From positions 1 to 64,000 of the forward strand of contig NZ_QPEP01000004.1 of the NCBI RefSeq assembly GCF_003577475.1: a stretch of DNA of 64,000 bases. The letters are read 5' to 3'. The position numbers were made by a program, and so were the translations under genes. The DNA comes from Salinibius halmophilus. GTDB lineage: Bacteria > Pseudomonadota > Gammaproteobacteria > Pseudomonadales > Natronospirillaceae. Positions 1 through 9,355 of the stretch are shown here, piece after piece. Each line of letters begins with the position of its first letter. Position 1 is the stretch's first letter. The notes under the pieces were generated by a model. That model did no database searches. It was given only the letters and a program-made list of their open reading frames with translations, and had not been told where the DNA came from.

Positions 1-17
1 AATGATTCCCCGCAGCG

Positions 18-60
18 TGTCAACCAGTTTTTCTAAGAAAGTTTCGAAAAGTTTTTCAGA
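18..60 (-). promoter_or_regulatory. Partial second rRNA-type promoter (-35 and upstream AT-rich tract)
   Basis: Read on the minus strand, TTGACA lies at 23-18 and is preceded upstream by an A/T-rich tract (about 60-25) resembling an UP element. With a 17-base spacer the -10 box would fall just outside the window, so only the upstream half can be seen. It lies downstream of the promoter at 158-185 on the same strand, giving the tandem P1-P2 arrangement known from rRNA operons. The gene it serves is beyond the left edge. Confidence 0.5.
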
Positions 61-157
61 ACTTTCAGCAACTTAGCGAAGAGTGAACCCTCGCCAGCCG
101 CTTGGCTGACTCAGCGTTGCTTGCCGTTTTGGCTGTGCCCCGCTGGTGTGGAGGCGC

Positions 158-215
158 ATTATAGAGACAAAGCCAAATGCGTCAACACTTTTTTTGAAGT
201 TTTTTTTAAATTAAT
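158..215 (-). promoter_or_regulatory. Strong sigma-70 promoter of rRNA-operon type, reading off the left edge
   Basis: On the minus strand there is a -35 TTGACG (185-180), a 16-base spacer and a perfect -10 TATAAT (163-158). A GC-rich discriminator beginning GCGCC follows, a feature associated with stringent control. Upstream (186-215) is a run of A/T tracts that fits an UP element. This combination, with a second -35 further downstream, is characteristic of rRNA operon promoters. A hairpin with the stem AGCC/GGCT follows in the leader near 96-110. The rRNA gene itself is outside the window, so the assignment is inferred. Confidence 0.7.
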
Positions 216-251
216 CCACCCTTCTAAAATGAGCTAGTAAGGAGGGCCCTT

Positions 252-1304
252 TCAATGCTTTAGCGGCGCTGCACTGAATAGACTGTTATAAGCATTAATG
301 ATACCGCTCGCCTCATTGTCTAGGCTGAACTTTCTTACATGATTCAGCGCATTAGTCTTACATGCCAACAACTTTTCAGGTGAAGCAATCAACTTTTCTA
401 TCGCACTAGCAAGTTGCTGAACACTGCCGATGTCTATCAAGCTACCAACTTCTGGAGAAACAAGATCCGGGTATGCGCCTGTTTTACTGGCCACAACTGC
501 TGTTCCACACGCCATCGCCTCTAGCGGCACAACACCAAACCCCTCATAGCGAGCCGGAGCACAGACAACATCCAGACTCTGATAAAAAGCAGGCATATCA
601 GCCAAGGCTAGCTCCCCAAGCCAAGCCACTTGAGATTGAACCGGCATAAGTTGCTGTTTTAACCGACGAGCGAACATTTCATATTTAGGTGTCACAGCAC
701 CAGCAATTAGCAGCCGTATATTTGGGTAGCGCTTTAGTAGTGGCAACATCGCTTCAACTAGTATGTCAGTTCCTTTTTCGGGCCGCACTCGTCCAGAAAC
801 ACCAATGGTTAGCGAAGCATCACGTTTTGGCTTAGCCGAAAAGGCTGACAAGTCCACACCGTGAGGGACTATCGCTTGCGCATTTACATACCCAGCCGCA
901 GAGGAGCTCGTGGCAATGATGTAATCCATCGAAGCAATTAGCTTACGAGGCCACCATGAATGGCGACGTATCGCAGCACTGGTAAAAACAATCTTAATTG
1001 GTAGGCGCAGCACATGCTTGGCAAACAAGGCTAGCTGCATCTCGTTGTTACGCCTTGCATGCCAGATAAAAAAGCCTCTTTCAGGCTGGTGTTGACGTAA
1101 TAACTCAACCAATTTCCAAAAGCTGCTTATATGTGTCACGCCACTTAAAGGGTTTTTGCTAAGCAAAATGGTTCGATAGTGCTTCGCAACTAGAGGGGTC
1201 ACCGCACGACAAGTTGAGCTTACACCAGAAATGCGATGATGAAGGTCAGAGACAATTACTTCTGGCGCCAAATCAAGCCTTGTGTTCACGAGCCAAGTAC
1301 TCAT
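252..1304 (-). CDS. Glycosyltransferase family 4 (GT-B) protein
   Basis: A sugar transferase of the GT4 class, probably moving a nucleotide-activated sugar onto a lipopolysaccharide core or other surface glycan at the inner membrane; the donor and acceptor cannot be read from sequence. The C-terminal half has the nucleotide-sugar-binding fold: a GRVRPEKG loop, then EGFGVVPLEAMACG, the E-x7-E motif of retaining GT4 enzymes. I chose the ATG at 1304 (MSTWLVNTRL) over an upstream in-frame ATG because the longer version only extends further into zapE. Even so, the first about 32 bases overlap the zapE 3' end in another frame. No other glycan gene is nearby; downstream lies the leftward rRNA-type promoter. 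LpcC-like mannosyltransferases are the nearest family I recall. Confidence 0.75.
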   Translation of the reverse strand: MSTWLVNTRLDLAPEVIVSDLHHRISGVSSTCRAVTPLVAKHYRTILLSKNPLSGVTHISSFWKLVELLRQHQPERGFFIWHARRNNEMQLALFAKHVLRLPIKIVFTSAAIRRHSWWPRKLIASMDYIIATSSSAAGYVNAQAIVPHGVDLSAFSAKPKRDASLTIGVSGRVRPEKGTDILVEAMLPLLKRYPNIRLLIAGAVTPKYEMFARRLKQQLMPVQSQVAWLGELALADMPAFYQSLDVVCAPARYEGFGVVPLEAMACGTAVVASKTGAYPDLVSPEVGSLIDIGSVQQLASAIEKLIASPEKLLACKTNALNHVRKFSLDNEASGIINAYNSLFSAAPLKH

Positions 1305-2358
1305 GTGATTGCATTTCCAATAGTCGGCTTTGCGTGCGTTCAAACTCGAAACTTAGCTTTCCGCTTTCATACAAATGAGCTAGCGACACCTCTGCCGTGA
1401 TAATCAACTTGACACCGCGGTCGTAAAATTCATCCACTAAGTTAATAAAGCGCCGCGCCTGATCATCTTTTTCAGCGGTAAACTTTGGTACATTTTGTAC
1501 TAGCACCGTGTGAAACAAACGCCCCAGTTCGATATAGTCATTCTGACTGCGCGGCCCGTCGCATAGAACCAAAAAGTCGAACCAAGCAACATCATCAGCA
1601 ACTTGCAGTGCAACAAGCTTGCGCCCAAGCACCTCTACCGGCTCGTTGATTTTAATGTCACTATGACCAGGAATCAGATTATCAAATGATGATTGCAATG
1701 ATGTCTTGGCAGCGTCATCTAACGGGTAGTGATAAAGCTCAGCCTGCTCTAATTGACGCAATCGGTAGTCGGTACCACCATCAACATTCAGCACGTCACA
1801 ATATTGTTCTATCATTCTAATCGCTGGCAAGAAACGATCTCTTTGCAAACCATCCTTATACAAACCTTGCGGTTCAATGTTTGAGGTAGCAACCAGCGCG
1901 ACACCACGTTCGAATAGCCCGCCCACAAGGTTAGCTAGAATCATTGCATCACCGATATCAGAGACAAAAAACTCATCAAAGCAAAGCACGCGCGTATTAC
2001 TTGCCCATTCTTGCGCTACTTTATCGAGCGGGTTTTTCTCACCGGCCAACTCTGACAGGCGCGCATGAACCATTTGCATAAAGCGGTGAAAATGCACCCT
2101 TCGTTTGTTATCGAAAGGCAAGCACTCATAAAAGGTATCCATTAAGTAGGTTTTGCCGCGGCCAACGCCGCCCCAAAAATATAGACCACGAGGTGGAACG
2201 ACCTTTTTGCGTAGCAGCTTTTGAAACATTGTCGGGCCACCATCATCAAGTAGCCGATGGTATAAATCGTTTAATGCCATCACAGCCTCTTTCTGTGCTG
2301 CGTCGGCGATGAACCCTTGTTTGTTCAAATCATTTTCATATGCTGCCAATGGCGTCAT
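1273..2358 (-). CDS. zapE: Cell division AAA+ ATPase ZapE (AFG1 family)
   Basis: A cytosolic ATPase that in E. coli associates with the FtsZ ring and is needed for division under stress or low oxygen. The 361 residues fit the family (about 375 in E. coli). Visible motifs are a Walker A loop GGVGRGKT near residue 63 and a Walker B CFDEFF near residue 125, followed by the family's arginine-rich C-terminal ATPase segment. The start at 2358 has a G-rich Shine-Dalgarno sequence just upstream. It is divergent from zapG, as in enterobacteria, but the ribosomal protein genes rplM-rpsI that often flank it are not in the window; a glycosyltransferase overlaps its 3' end instead. Confidence 0.95.
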   Translation of the reverse strand: MTPLAAYENDLNKQGFIADAAQKEAVMALNDLYHRLLDDGGPTMFQKLLRKKVVPPRGLYFWGGVGRGKTYLMDTFYECLPFDNKRRVHFHRFMQMVHARLSELAGEKNPLDKVAQEWASNTRVLCFDEFFVSDIGDAMILANLVGGLFERGVALVATSNIEPQGLYKDGLQRDRFLPAIRMIEQYCDVLNVDGGTDYRLRQLEQAELYHYPLDDAAKTSLQSSFDNLIPGHSDIKINEPVEVLGRKLVALQVADDVAWFDFLVLCDGPRSQNDYIELGRLFHTVLVQNVPKFTAEKDDQARRFINLVDEFYDRGVKLIITAEVSLAHLYESGKLSFEFERTQSRLLEMQSHEYLAREHKA

Positions 2359-2503
2359 GATGTCCCCCCTACAATCGCTGCACGCACTTTAGCGCCGACG
2401 GCAAATAAAGCAAATTTATCTGAATAATTTTGCCACCGTTCATTCATAGTCGATTCCCGCGCAGTGATTTATACTGCAGCTATGCCATGCAAGAGGATCA
2501 CAC

Positions 2504-2878
2504 ATGGAACTTTCAACTTTAATTCTTGGCACTGCTGTTGGTGCAATTATTGGTGCACTGGTTACTTGGCTGGCATTGCGCAACACAAGCCAAACAGAAC
2601 TTCAAAAGAAGTACGAAGCATTAAAAGCAACTCACGAAACCTACCAAGTGCAGGTAAATAATCATTTTCAGCATACGTCTGAGCTGATCGAGTCATTGAA
2701 TGAGCGTTACCAAGCGGTAAACCTTCATATTGCCAAGGGCATCGACGAACTGACCCAGCCGGATGCATTGGTAAACCAAACACGCGACCAAGAAGGCCAA
2801 ATAGCTGATCAGTCGAAGCAAGACGAACCCGAGATTGAGCCTCCTTCAGCGCCTCGGGACTACGCCGAAAAACACTAA
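2504..2878 (+). CDS. zapG: ZapG / YhcB (DUF1043) inner-membrane division protein
   Basis: A small inner-membrane protein that in E. coli links cell division, cell length and envelope synthesis. It has one N-terminal membrane segment (about residues 5-26, rich in G, A, I and L), then a heptad-rich cytoplasmic coiled coil (about 30-85) with the family-typical run ending ITKGIDEL-like, here IAKGIDEL. The tail is acidic and proline-rich. The start has an AGAGGA ribosome binding site. It is divergently transcribed from zapE. A -10-like TATACT lies at about 2470, with no convincing -35. Confidence 0.88.
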   Translation: MELSTLILGTAVGAIIGALVTWLALRNTSQTELQKKYEALKATHETYQVQVNNHFQHTSELIESLNERYQAVNLHIAKGIDELTQPDALVNQTRDQEGQIADQSKQDEPEIEPPSAPRDYAEKH

Positions 2879-2891
2879 CCTTTTGGATAGC

Positions 2892-2910
2892 AGGCAGGTG
2901 GCACCTGCCT
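2892..2910 (+). terminator. Hairpin after zapG, weak terminator candidate
   Basis: AGGCAGG (2892-2898) pairs with CCTGCCT (2904-2910) around a five-base loop. There is no U-run after it, so intrinsic termination is uncertain. Confidence 0.35.
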
Positions 2911-3042
2911 CAGTTAAGTAAATCTATACATGCTAACAACCATATTCTTATCACCCAATCTTCTAAATTGCTGACTTATTATTCTCATATGTTTCTGTTA
3001 GATTAGCGCCGTTTACGAAATTTCACTTGTTGGAGCACAAGC

Positions 3043-3957
3043 GTGAGCGACTACAATCTAACTCACCTCAAGGCACTTGAGGCAGAGAGTATCCACATTA
3101 TTCGCGAAGTAGCTGCAGAGTTCGACAACCCTGTGATGCTTTATTCGATTGGTAAAGATTCAGCAGTAATGCTGCACTTGGCACGCAAGGCGTTTGCACC
3201 GGGCCGTTTACCGTTTCCGTTGATGCACGTTGATACCACGTGGAAGTTCAAGGAAATGATTGAATTTCGTGACAACTTAGCGAAGGAGTACGACTTCGAC
3301 CTAATTGTCGCTAGAAACGAAGAAGGTGTGGCGCAGGGCATTAACCCGTTTGATCATGGCTCTGCTAAGCATACAGACATCATGAAAACACAGGCGCTCA
3401 AGCAAGCACTTACCAAATATGGGTTTGATGCGGCATTTGGTGGCGCCCGTCGTGATGAAGAAAAATCTCGTGCAAAAGAGCGCGTTTTTTCATTCCGTGA
3501 TGAAAACCACCGTTGGGATCCGAAGAACCAACGCCCAGAGCTTTGGAACCTTTACAACGGTAAAGTGAACAAAGGCGAATCGATTCGGGTATTCCCATTG
3601 TCGAACTGGACTGAGCTGGATATCTGGCAGTACATCCATTTAGAAGACATCCCGATTGTACCTTTATATTTGTCTGCCCCACGTGAGGTGGTTGAGCGCG
3701 ATGGCACTCTCATTCAAGTGAACGACGACCGCATGCGCTCTCGCCTTCGCCCTGATGAAGAAGTGATGGTGAAAAACGTTCGCTTCCGCACACTAGGCTG
3801 CTACCCGCTGACGGGCGCGGTTGAGTCCAACGCCACCACGCTACCTGAAATCATTCAGGAGATGTTATTAACCACAACATCTGAGCGCCAAGGCCGCGTA
3901 ATTGACCACGACCAAAGTGCGTCAATGGAGAAAAAGAAACAAGAAGGTTATTTCTAA
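3043..3957 (+). CDS. cysD: Sulfate adenylyltransferase subunit 2 (CysD)
   Basis: Catalytic subunit of ATP sulfurylase, making adenosine 5'-phosphosulfate (APS) from ATP and sulfate in assimilatory sulfate reduction; it works with the GTPase subunit CysN. The protein is a PP-loop ATP pyrophosphatase: the [12 protein letters not shown] loop (about residues 36-47) is the PP motif, and [15 protein letters not shown] (about 132-146) is the family signature. The length of 304 matches E. coli CysD (302). The start is GTG, with a GGAG site nine bases upstream. cysN follows after 11 bases, forming an operon. I could not identify a CysB site in the 160 bases upstream. Confidence 0.97.
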   Translation: MSDYNLTHLKALEAESIHIIREVAAEFDNPVMLYSIGKDSAVMLHLARKAFAPGRLPFPLMHVDTTWKFKEMIEFRDNLAKEYDFDLIVARNEEGVAQGINPFDHGSAKHTDIMKTQALKQALTKYGFDAAFGGARRDEEKSRAKERVFSFRDENHRWDPKNQRPELWNLYNGKVNKGESIRVFPLSNWTELDIWQYIHLEDIPIVPLYLSAPREVVERDGTLIQVNDDRMRSRLRPDEEVMVKNVRFRTLGCYPLTGAVESNATTLPEIIQEMLLTTTSERQGRVIDHDQSASMEKKKQEGYF

Positions 3958-3968
3958 GCGAGGTATTT

Positions 3969-5567
3969 ATGGCACACCAATCAGAACTCATTGCACAAGA
4001 TATCAATGAATACCTCGAACAACACGAGCGCAAAGAGCTATTGCGCCTGCTTACCTGCGGCAGTGTTGACGATGGTAAAAGTACGTTAATTGGCCGCTTG
4101 CTACACGATTCAAAGATGATCTTTGAAGACCAGCTTGCAGCCATCGCCAATGATTCAAAAAAAGTCGGCACGCAAGGCGATAAAATCGACTTGGCACTAC
4201 TAGTAGATGGCTTAGCAGCCGAGCGTGAACAAGGCATTACCATTGATGTTGCGTACCGCTATTTCTCTACTGACCGCCGCAAGTTCATTATTGCCGATAC
4301 ACCAGGACACGAACAGTACACGCGCAACATGGCAACCGGTGCATCGACGGCGGATCTTGCGATCATTCTTGTAGATGCCCGTCATGGCGTAATGACGCAG
4401 ACTCGCCGCCATACGTACTTAGCACACTTGCTCGGTATCAAGCACATAGTCGTGGCGATCAATAAGATGGACTTGGTTGATTTCAGCGAAGACCGTTTCA
4501 ACGAAATTAAAGCGGACTATCAAGCCTTTGCCGATCAGCTAGGTGTTGAGCATCCAATTTATGTGCCTATTTCAGCGCTCGATGGTGACAACGTTGTATC
4601 AAATAGTGAGAAATCACCTTGGTACACCGACAAGCCATTAATGCAGATTTTGGAAGAAGTGCAGATTGTCGATAAGAAAGACCTCGCACGCTTCCGCTTG
4701 CCGGTGCAGTACGTTAACCGCCCGAACCTAAACTTCCGCGGTTTTGCTGGCACCATTGCAGCAGGTAAAGTTCATCCAGGTGATGAGGTCATCGCGCTAC
4801 CGTCAGGCAAGCGCAGTAAGGTTAAAGAAATAGTTACCTTTGATGGCAACCTTGACGAAGCATTTGTTAACCAAGCGGTGACCATTACGCTGCAAGACGA
4901 AATCGATGTGAGTCGCGGTGACATGTTGGTAGGCGTTGAAGACCAACCTGTGACCAGCAACTCAATTGATGCAACGCTTGTTTGGATGCATGACCAAGCG
5001 ATGCAGCCGGGTAAGTTGTACGATATCAAAGTTGGCACCAACATGGCTTCAGGCACGGTGTCTAACATTGCTCATCGCATCGACGTTAATACGCTAGAAA
5101 AGCACGATGCCAAGCAACTTGAGTTGAACGAAATCGCTGAGTGCACGGTAACACTAAATAAGTCGATTGCCTTCGACCCTTATTCAGTCAACCGTCACAC
5201 TGGTGCGTTTATCGTGATCGACCGCCTAACCAACGTAACGGTCGGCGCCGGCATGATCACAGGCAAAGCCGATACATCTAGCGATAAAGACCCAGTGACC
5301 GCAGACGAACGTGCCAAGCGTTTTGGTCAGCATGCGCGAGCCGTGAATGTGAGCACATCTGAACTTGCCATCGCACTAGAGCGTCGTTTGTTTGATGCAG
5401 GCCATGCCGTTGTTCGCATTGATAGCCCTGATCATGGGGCAACCAAAGCACTACTCAATGCCGGACTAATCGTTATTTGCCAAAATAACGTCGAGGCCGA
5501 CACACTTGACGGTGACAATGTTGACCAATTACTTAATCAGCTGACTGCTTCACATGATCTAGACTAA
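3969..5567 (+). CDS. cysN: Sulfate adenylyltransferase subunit 1 (CysN) with a relic APS-kinase tail
   Basis: GTPase regulatory subunit of ATP sulfurylase; GTP hydrolysis drives APS formation by CysD. EF-Tu-like motifs are clear: [10 protein letters not shown] (G1, about residue 32), [12 protein letters not shown] (G3) and NKMD (G4), followed by two beta-barrel domains. The protein is about 57 residues longer than E. coli CysN. The extra C-terminal part, residues about 447-532, reads like the APS kinase domain of CysN-CysC fusions ([24 protein letters not shown]) but lacks the P-loop and most of the kinase core. It should therefore not phosphorylate APS, and no separate cysC is present in the window. 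Confidence 0.96.
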   Translation: MAHQSELIAQDINEYLEQHERKELLRLLTCGSVDDGKSTLIGRLLHDSKMIFEDQLAAIANDSKKVGTQGDKIDLALLVDGLAAEREQGITIDVAYRYFSTDRRKFIIADTPGHEQYTRNMATGASTADLAIILVDARHGVMTQTRRHTYLAHLLGIKHIVVAINKMDLVDFSEDRFNEIKADYQAFADQLGVEHPIYVPISALDGDNVVSNSEKSPWYTDKPLMQILEEVQIVDKKDLARFRLPVQYVNRPNLNFRGFAGTIAAGKVHPGDEVIALPSGKRSKVKEIVTFDGNLDEAFVNQAVTITLQDEIDVSRGDMLVGVEDQPVTSNSIDATLVWMHDQAMQPGKLYDIKVGTNMASGTVSNIAHRIDVNTLEKHDAKQLELNEIAECTVTLNKSIAFDPYSVNRHTGAFIVIDRLTNVTVGAGMITGKADTSSDKDPVTADERAKRFGQHARAVNVSTSELAIALERRLFDAGHAVVRIDSPDHGATKALLNAGLIVICQNNVEADTLDGDNVDQLLNQLTASHDLD

Positions 5568-5586
5568 ACACTAGATGACTAACGAA

Positions 5587-5614
5587 AAACCCAGCCCACG
5601 TGCTGGGTTTTTTT
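5587..5614 (+). terminator. Intrinsic terminator of cysDN
   Basis: AAACCCAGC (5587-5595) pairs with GCTGGGTTT (5602-5610) around a six-base loop, followed by a run of T to 5614. It lies 20 bases after the cysN stop. Confidence 0.9.
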
Positions 5615-5902
5615 ATATTCGCTAAATTGTTCGTTAAACTTTCCACTACTTTTTGAGCTAGATCGTTTAGAAACACTAAACCTTGTTGTAAAATTACGTT
5701 TAAGAACTGAATTAAGCAAAACAGTCACCGTTAAAAGCCGAATTGACTGGATAAATCAAGTCACATAGGTAGCTTTTTTACAAAATAAGCCCTAATACCG
5801 GCTTAGATCAATGACCTTTGCTGACCTCAGTCCTACACTTGGGCATTCGCTGCCGATAGGTAGCAAAATTTACAAACCACTTTCGTTTTGGTGATCTCTC
5901 TC
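5615..5902 (+). other. Intergenic region upstream of ackA, no gene seen
   Basis: About 288 A/T-rich bases between the cysN terminator and the ackA start. I found no ORF with coding character and no RNA gene. The ackA promoter presumably lies here. Weak FNR-like and HexR-like words were examined and rejected. Confidence 0.5.
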
Positions 5903-7111
5903 ATGTCAGTAGCTAATATTGCAGAAGCTGTTCTTGTTCTTAACAGCGGCAGTTCTTCTCTAAAAACCGCCTTGTTTGTCAATCGTGAAGACCAACCCAT
6001 CGCAACCTGCTTAGCAGAGCGATTAGGCACAGCTGAAGCGGTATTGCACTGGAGCAACGAGGCCGGCAAAACCACATACGAACTAACTGACGGCTCTATG
6101 GCAGAAGCGCTAGCGAAGGTAGTGGAGTTGGTTGAAGCAGCACTAGGCAGCTTGGCGCCATTGGTTGCAGTCGGTCACCGTGTCGTACACGGTGGCGAGT
6201 CTTTTGGTAAAGCAACATTGGTAGATGAAGAAGTCGCAGCCGAAATCGCGCGCTTGTCTGCCCTGGCCCCCCTGCATAACCCAGCAAACTTAGCAGGCAT
6301 CCATGCCATGCGCGATCGCTGCCCGGCCGTACCACAAATAGCCGTATTCGATACCGCCTTCCACCAAACATTACCTGAGCACGCTTACCTATACCCTGTG
6401 CCAAAAACCTTGTACCAGGCACATAAAGTTCGCCGTTATGGTTTCCACGGTACATCACACCAGTTCGTCTCTCGCGAGGCGGTAAAAGTTGCGAGTTTAC
6501 CCGCCGACGACCATGGGTTAATTGTTGCCCACTTAGGTAATGGCTGCTCGGCTACGGCAGTGGTAAACGGTGAGAGCCGTGACACAACAATGGGCCTCAC
6601 GCCACTTGAGGGGCTAATGATGGGTACTCGCTCGGGCGATGTTGACCCAGGACTCTTATCTTTTTTAGCTGATCAAACTGGCAAAACACTTGATGAAATT
6701 ACTAGCATGCTTAACAAAGAGAGTGGCTTGCTTGGGTTATCTGGGTTGTCGAACGATATGCGCACCGTGAGCGAAGCAGCCGAGCAAGGTAATCAAAACG
6801 CTCAAATTGCGCTAGACGTTTTTTGCTACCGCCTCGCACGACAAATAATGGCACTAACAGCCGCCCTGCCAAAACTCGACGCACTAGTCTTTACTGGTGG
6901 TATTGGTGAAAATTCTCGCTTGGTGCGCAAGCGCGTCACCGAGCATCTACGTGTATTAAAAATCGAAATTGCCGATGAGCGAAATGCCGACAACGGTAAG
7001 TCTTCGAATCATGTGATCAGCCCAGAGGATGCTGCCGTTAAAGTAATGGTGGTGAATACCAATGAGGAATGGGAGATCGCAAACCAAAGTTTGGCACTAC
7101 TGGAGAAATAA
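5903..7111 (+). CDS. ackA: Acetate kinase
   Basis: Interconverts acetyl phosphate plus ADP with acetate plus ATP, the substrate-level phosphorylation step of acetate overflow or uptake. ASKHA-fold motifs are intact: LNSGSSSLK at the N-terminus, HRVVHGGE, FDTAFH, RYGFHGTSH, the phosphate loop HLGNGCS, TRSGDVDPG and FTGGIGENS. The length (402 residues from the chosen start) is standard. I start at ATG 5903; an upstream TTG in frame at 5888 lacks a ribosome binding site, whereas GGTGA precedes the ATG by about nine bases. pta begins three bases after the stop, so the two are co-transcribed and likely translationally coupled. Confidence 0.97.
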   Translation: MSVANIAEAVLVLNSGSSSLKTALFVNREDQPIATCLAERLGTAEAVLHWSNEAGKTTYELTDGSMAEALAKVVELVEAALGSLAPLVAVGHRVVHGGESFGKATLVDEEVAAEIARLSALAPLHNPANLAGIHAMRDRCPAVPQIAVFDTAFHQTLPEHAYLYPVPKTLYQAHKVRRYGFHGTSHQFVSREAVKVASLPADDHGLIVAHLGNGCSATAVVNGESRDTTMGLTPLEGLMMGTRSGDVDPGLLSFLADQTGKTLDEITSMLNKESGLLGLSGLSNDMRTVSEAAEQGNQNAQIALDVFCYRLARQIMALTAALPKLDALVFTGGIGENSRLVRKRVTEHLRVLKIEIADERNADNGKSSNHVISPEDAAVKVMVVNTNEEWEIANQSLALLEK

Positions 7112-7114
7112 TCG

Positions 7115-9253
7115 ATGCAACATAGCTTTTTTCTTGCTCCAACAGGCCCAGGCACAGGTCTTACCTCGGTATGTATGGGGTTAGTTCGCTCCCTAGATCG
7201 GCTTGGCGTGCGCGTGGCGTTCTGCAAGCCAGTAGCACAAACCTTTGGTACCGACACCAACCCTGAGCGTTCAACCTCCTTGATTCGCCAAACCGTAGGT
7301 CTTCAGCCAGCTGCCCCTATGACGCTAGAGCGTGCGAAGCAACTGATTGCCGACGGTCAACTCGATCGACTACTAGAGAACGTCGTCGACATCTTTAACC
7401 AAAGTGCGCAAGATGCCGACGTCGTCGTGATCGAGGGTCTTGTACCCATTAAAGGCGAAACCTTCGTTACTCGCCTTAACCAAGAAATTGCCAGAGCACT
7501 AGGTTCCGAAGTCATTCTGGTAGCTGCCAAGAATGAAGATCGCTCAGCGCAACTTGACGAACGCATTCGAATGGCGGCCAACTTGTTCGGCGGCCCACGT
7601 GCACCACATGTTTTAGGTTGTATTCTCAACAAAGTTGGCGCGCCACTACCTGAGCACCAACAAGTGATCGCTGGCGAAGAGCCAGACGAAGCGGAAGTAA
7701 TTGAACCCGATCGCGAGCGCATTATGCGCAAGCTACCGGTATTCCGTGAACCAGGCTTTCGCTGCCTAGGTGCCATTCGCTGGAATCCAACCTTGGTTGC
7801 ACCGCGCACCATAGATGTAGCGAACTATCTCAAAGCGGACATTATTAACCCAGGTGCCGCCAAGGAGCGTCGGGTACAGACCGTTACCCTGTCTGCCCGC
7901 ACTGTACCGAACATGCTGCATACGCTAAAGCCTGGCGCACTCGTGGTAACACCCGCTGATCGCGATGATATTTTTCTAGCGTCCTGCATGGCCACGCTAA
8001 ATAGCACACCATTGGCCGGCATTCTTCTCACCGGTGAGATGGAAATGGACGCGCGCGTGTTTGAACTCTGTCAAGCTGCGCTGAAGTCAGGCCTACCTGT
8101 ATTACAAACTCAAACCAATACTTGGAACACCGCCAAACGCTTAACCGAGATGAATACCGAAGTGCCGGCAGATGACCTATCACGCATGGAAATGGTAATG
8201 GATGCCGTAGCGGCCGATGTTGACGGCTACTGGATGGCCGCACGTGCTCGTATTCCGCGAGAGCGTCGCATGTCACCGCCAGCCTTCCGCCATATGCTGG
8301 TTGAAAAAGCGCGTCGTGCCAACAAACGAATCGTACTACCAGAAGGCGAAGAGCCGCGCACCATTCAAGCAGCCATTCAATGCCAAGAGCAAGGCATTGC
8401 CCGTTGTGTCTTGTTGGGTCGCGAAGATGTCATTCGCCAACAAGCCGCTACTGCTGGATTGGTATTACCAGAAGGCATTGAAATCCTTGCACCTGATAGT
8501 GTTGCACCCACTTATGTTGAGCCATTGGTTAAACTTCGCCAACACAAGGGCGTTACCCATCAGATGGCGGAAAGCTACCTAGAAGATTGCAACGTGTTGG
8601 GCACCATGATGCTGGCTCAGGACGATGTAGACGGCTTGGTATCGGGGGCCATCAACACCACTGCCAATACCATCCGCCCTGCTCTGCAATTAGTCAAAAC
8701 TAAGCCAGATGCGTCCATCGTATCTTCGATTTTCTTTATGCTCTTGCCCGATCAAGTACTTGTTTACGGTGATTGTGCTGTTAACCCAGACCCAAGTGCA
8801 GAACAGCTTGCCGAGATTGCAATCCAATCCGGCGATTCGGCACTAGCATTTGGCATTGAGCCAAGAATTGCCATGATTTCCTACTCAACTGGTCAATCTG
8901 GCAGCGGTAGCGACGTGGAAAAAGTGCGTGAAGCCACGGCACTGGTGAAGCAGAAGCGCCCAGACCTATTGGTCGATGGCCCACTGCAATACGATGCGGC
9001 ATCTGTTGAGTCAGTAGCAAAATCAAAAGCACCAGACTCGCCAGTCGCCGGTCGTGCAACCGTGTTTATCTTCCCAGATCTCAACACCGGCAACACCACC
9101 TACAAAGCGGTACAACGTTCAGCGCACGTGGTGTCGATCGGCCCAATGTTGCAAGGTTTGCGCAAGCCAGTAAACGATTTGTCGCGCGGTGCACTCGTTG
9201 AAGACATCGTCTACACCATTGCATTGACGGCAATTCAAGCGGATGCACAATAA
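7115..9253 (+). CDS. pta: Phosphate acetyltransferase (long form)
   Basis: Converts acetyl-CoA and phosphate to acetyl phosphate and CoA, upstream of AckA. This is the long proteobacterial form (712 residues): an N-terminal P-loop-like region (starting FFLAPTGPGTGLTSV), a central DRTGG domain with a regulatory role, and the C-terminal catalytic PTA/PTB domain (about residues 390-708) with the motifs SGAINTTANTIRPALQ, NPDPSAEQLAEIA and SYSTGQSGSG. It is coupled to ackA and closed by a terminator. The product may also set acetyl phosphate levels for response regulators. Confidence 0.97.
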   Translation: MQHSFFLAPTGPGTGLTSVCMGLVRSLDRLGVRVAFCKPVAQTFGTDTNPERSTSLIRQTVGLQPAAPMTLERAKQLIADGQLDRLLENVVDIFNQSAQDADVVVIEGLVPIKGETFVTRLNQEIARALGSEVILVAAKNEDRSAQLDERIRMAANLFGGPRAPHVLGCILNKVGAPLPEHQQVIAGEEPDEAEVIEPDRERIMRKLPVFREPGFRCLGAIRWNPTLVAPRTIDVANYLKADIINPGAAKERRVQTVTLSARTVPNMLHTLKPGALVVTPADRDDIFLASCMATLNSTPLAGILLTGEMEMDARVFELCQAALKSGLPVLQTQTNTWNTAKRLTEMNTEVPADDLSRMEMVMDAVAADVDGYWMAARARIPRERRMSPPAFRHMLVEKARRANKRIVLPEGEEPRTIQAAIQCQEQGIARCVLLGREDVIRQQAATAGLVLPEGIEILAPDSVAPTYVEPLVKLRQHKGVTHQMAESYLEDCNVLGTMMLAQDDVDGLVSGAINTTANTIRPALQLVKTKPDASIVSSIFFMLLPDQVLVYGDCAVNPDPSAEQLAEIAIQSGDSALAFGIEPRIAMISYSTGQSGSGSDVEKVREATALVKQKRPDLLVDGPLQYDAASVESVAKSKAPDSPVAGRATVFIFPDLNTGNTTYKAVQRSAHVVSIGPMLQGLRKPVNDLSRGALVEDIVYTIALTAIQADAQ

Positions 9254-9295
9254 CAGTTGAGCAAAAACCCTGATATAGTATGCAGGCAGTTAAAT

Positions 9296-9323
9296 AAGGG
9301 TAGTCATCACTACCCTTTTTTTT
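9296..9323 (+). terminator. Intrinsic terminator of ackA-pta
   Basis: AAGGGTAGT (9296-9304) pairs with ACTACCCTT (9309-9317) around CATC, followed by a run of T to about 9323. Confidence 0.92.
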
Positions 9324-9355
9324 GTCATGTCAATTATGGAAAGTAGAAGTCCCCG

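Noticed and set aside
5688-5698. TGTAAAATTAC upstream of ackA as a HexR site
   Set aside because: The half-sites are there but the spacing is several bases too short for the 15-base HexR palindrome seen at hexR, glk and pyk.
5743-5759. TTGACTGGATAAATCAA upstream of ackA as an FNR/Anr box
   Set aside because: FNR boxes are TTGAT-N4-ATCAA over 14 bases; this is 17 bases with altered arms.
5888-5902. TTG start of ackA, five codons upstream
   Set aside because: No ribosome binding site and not conserved in acetate kinases.
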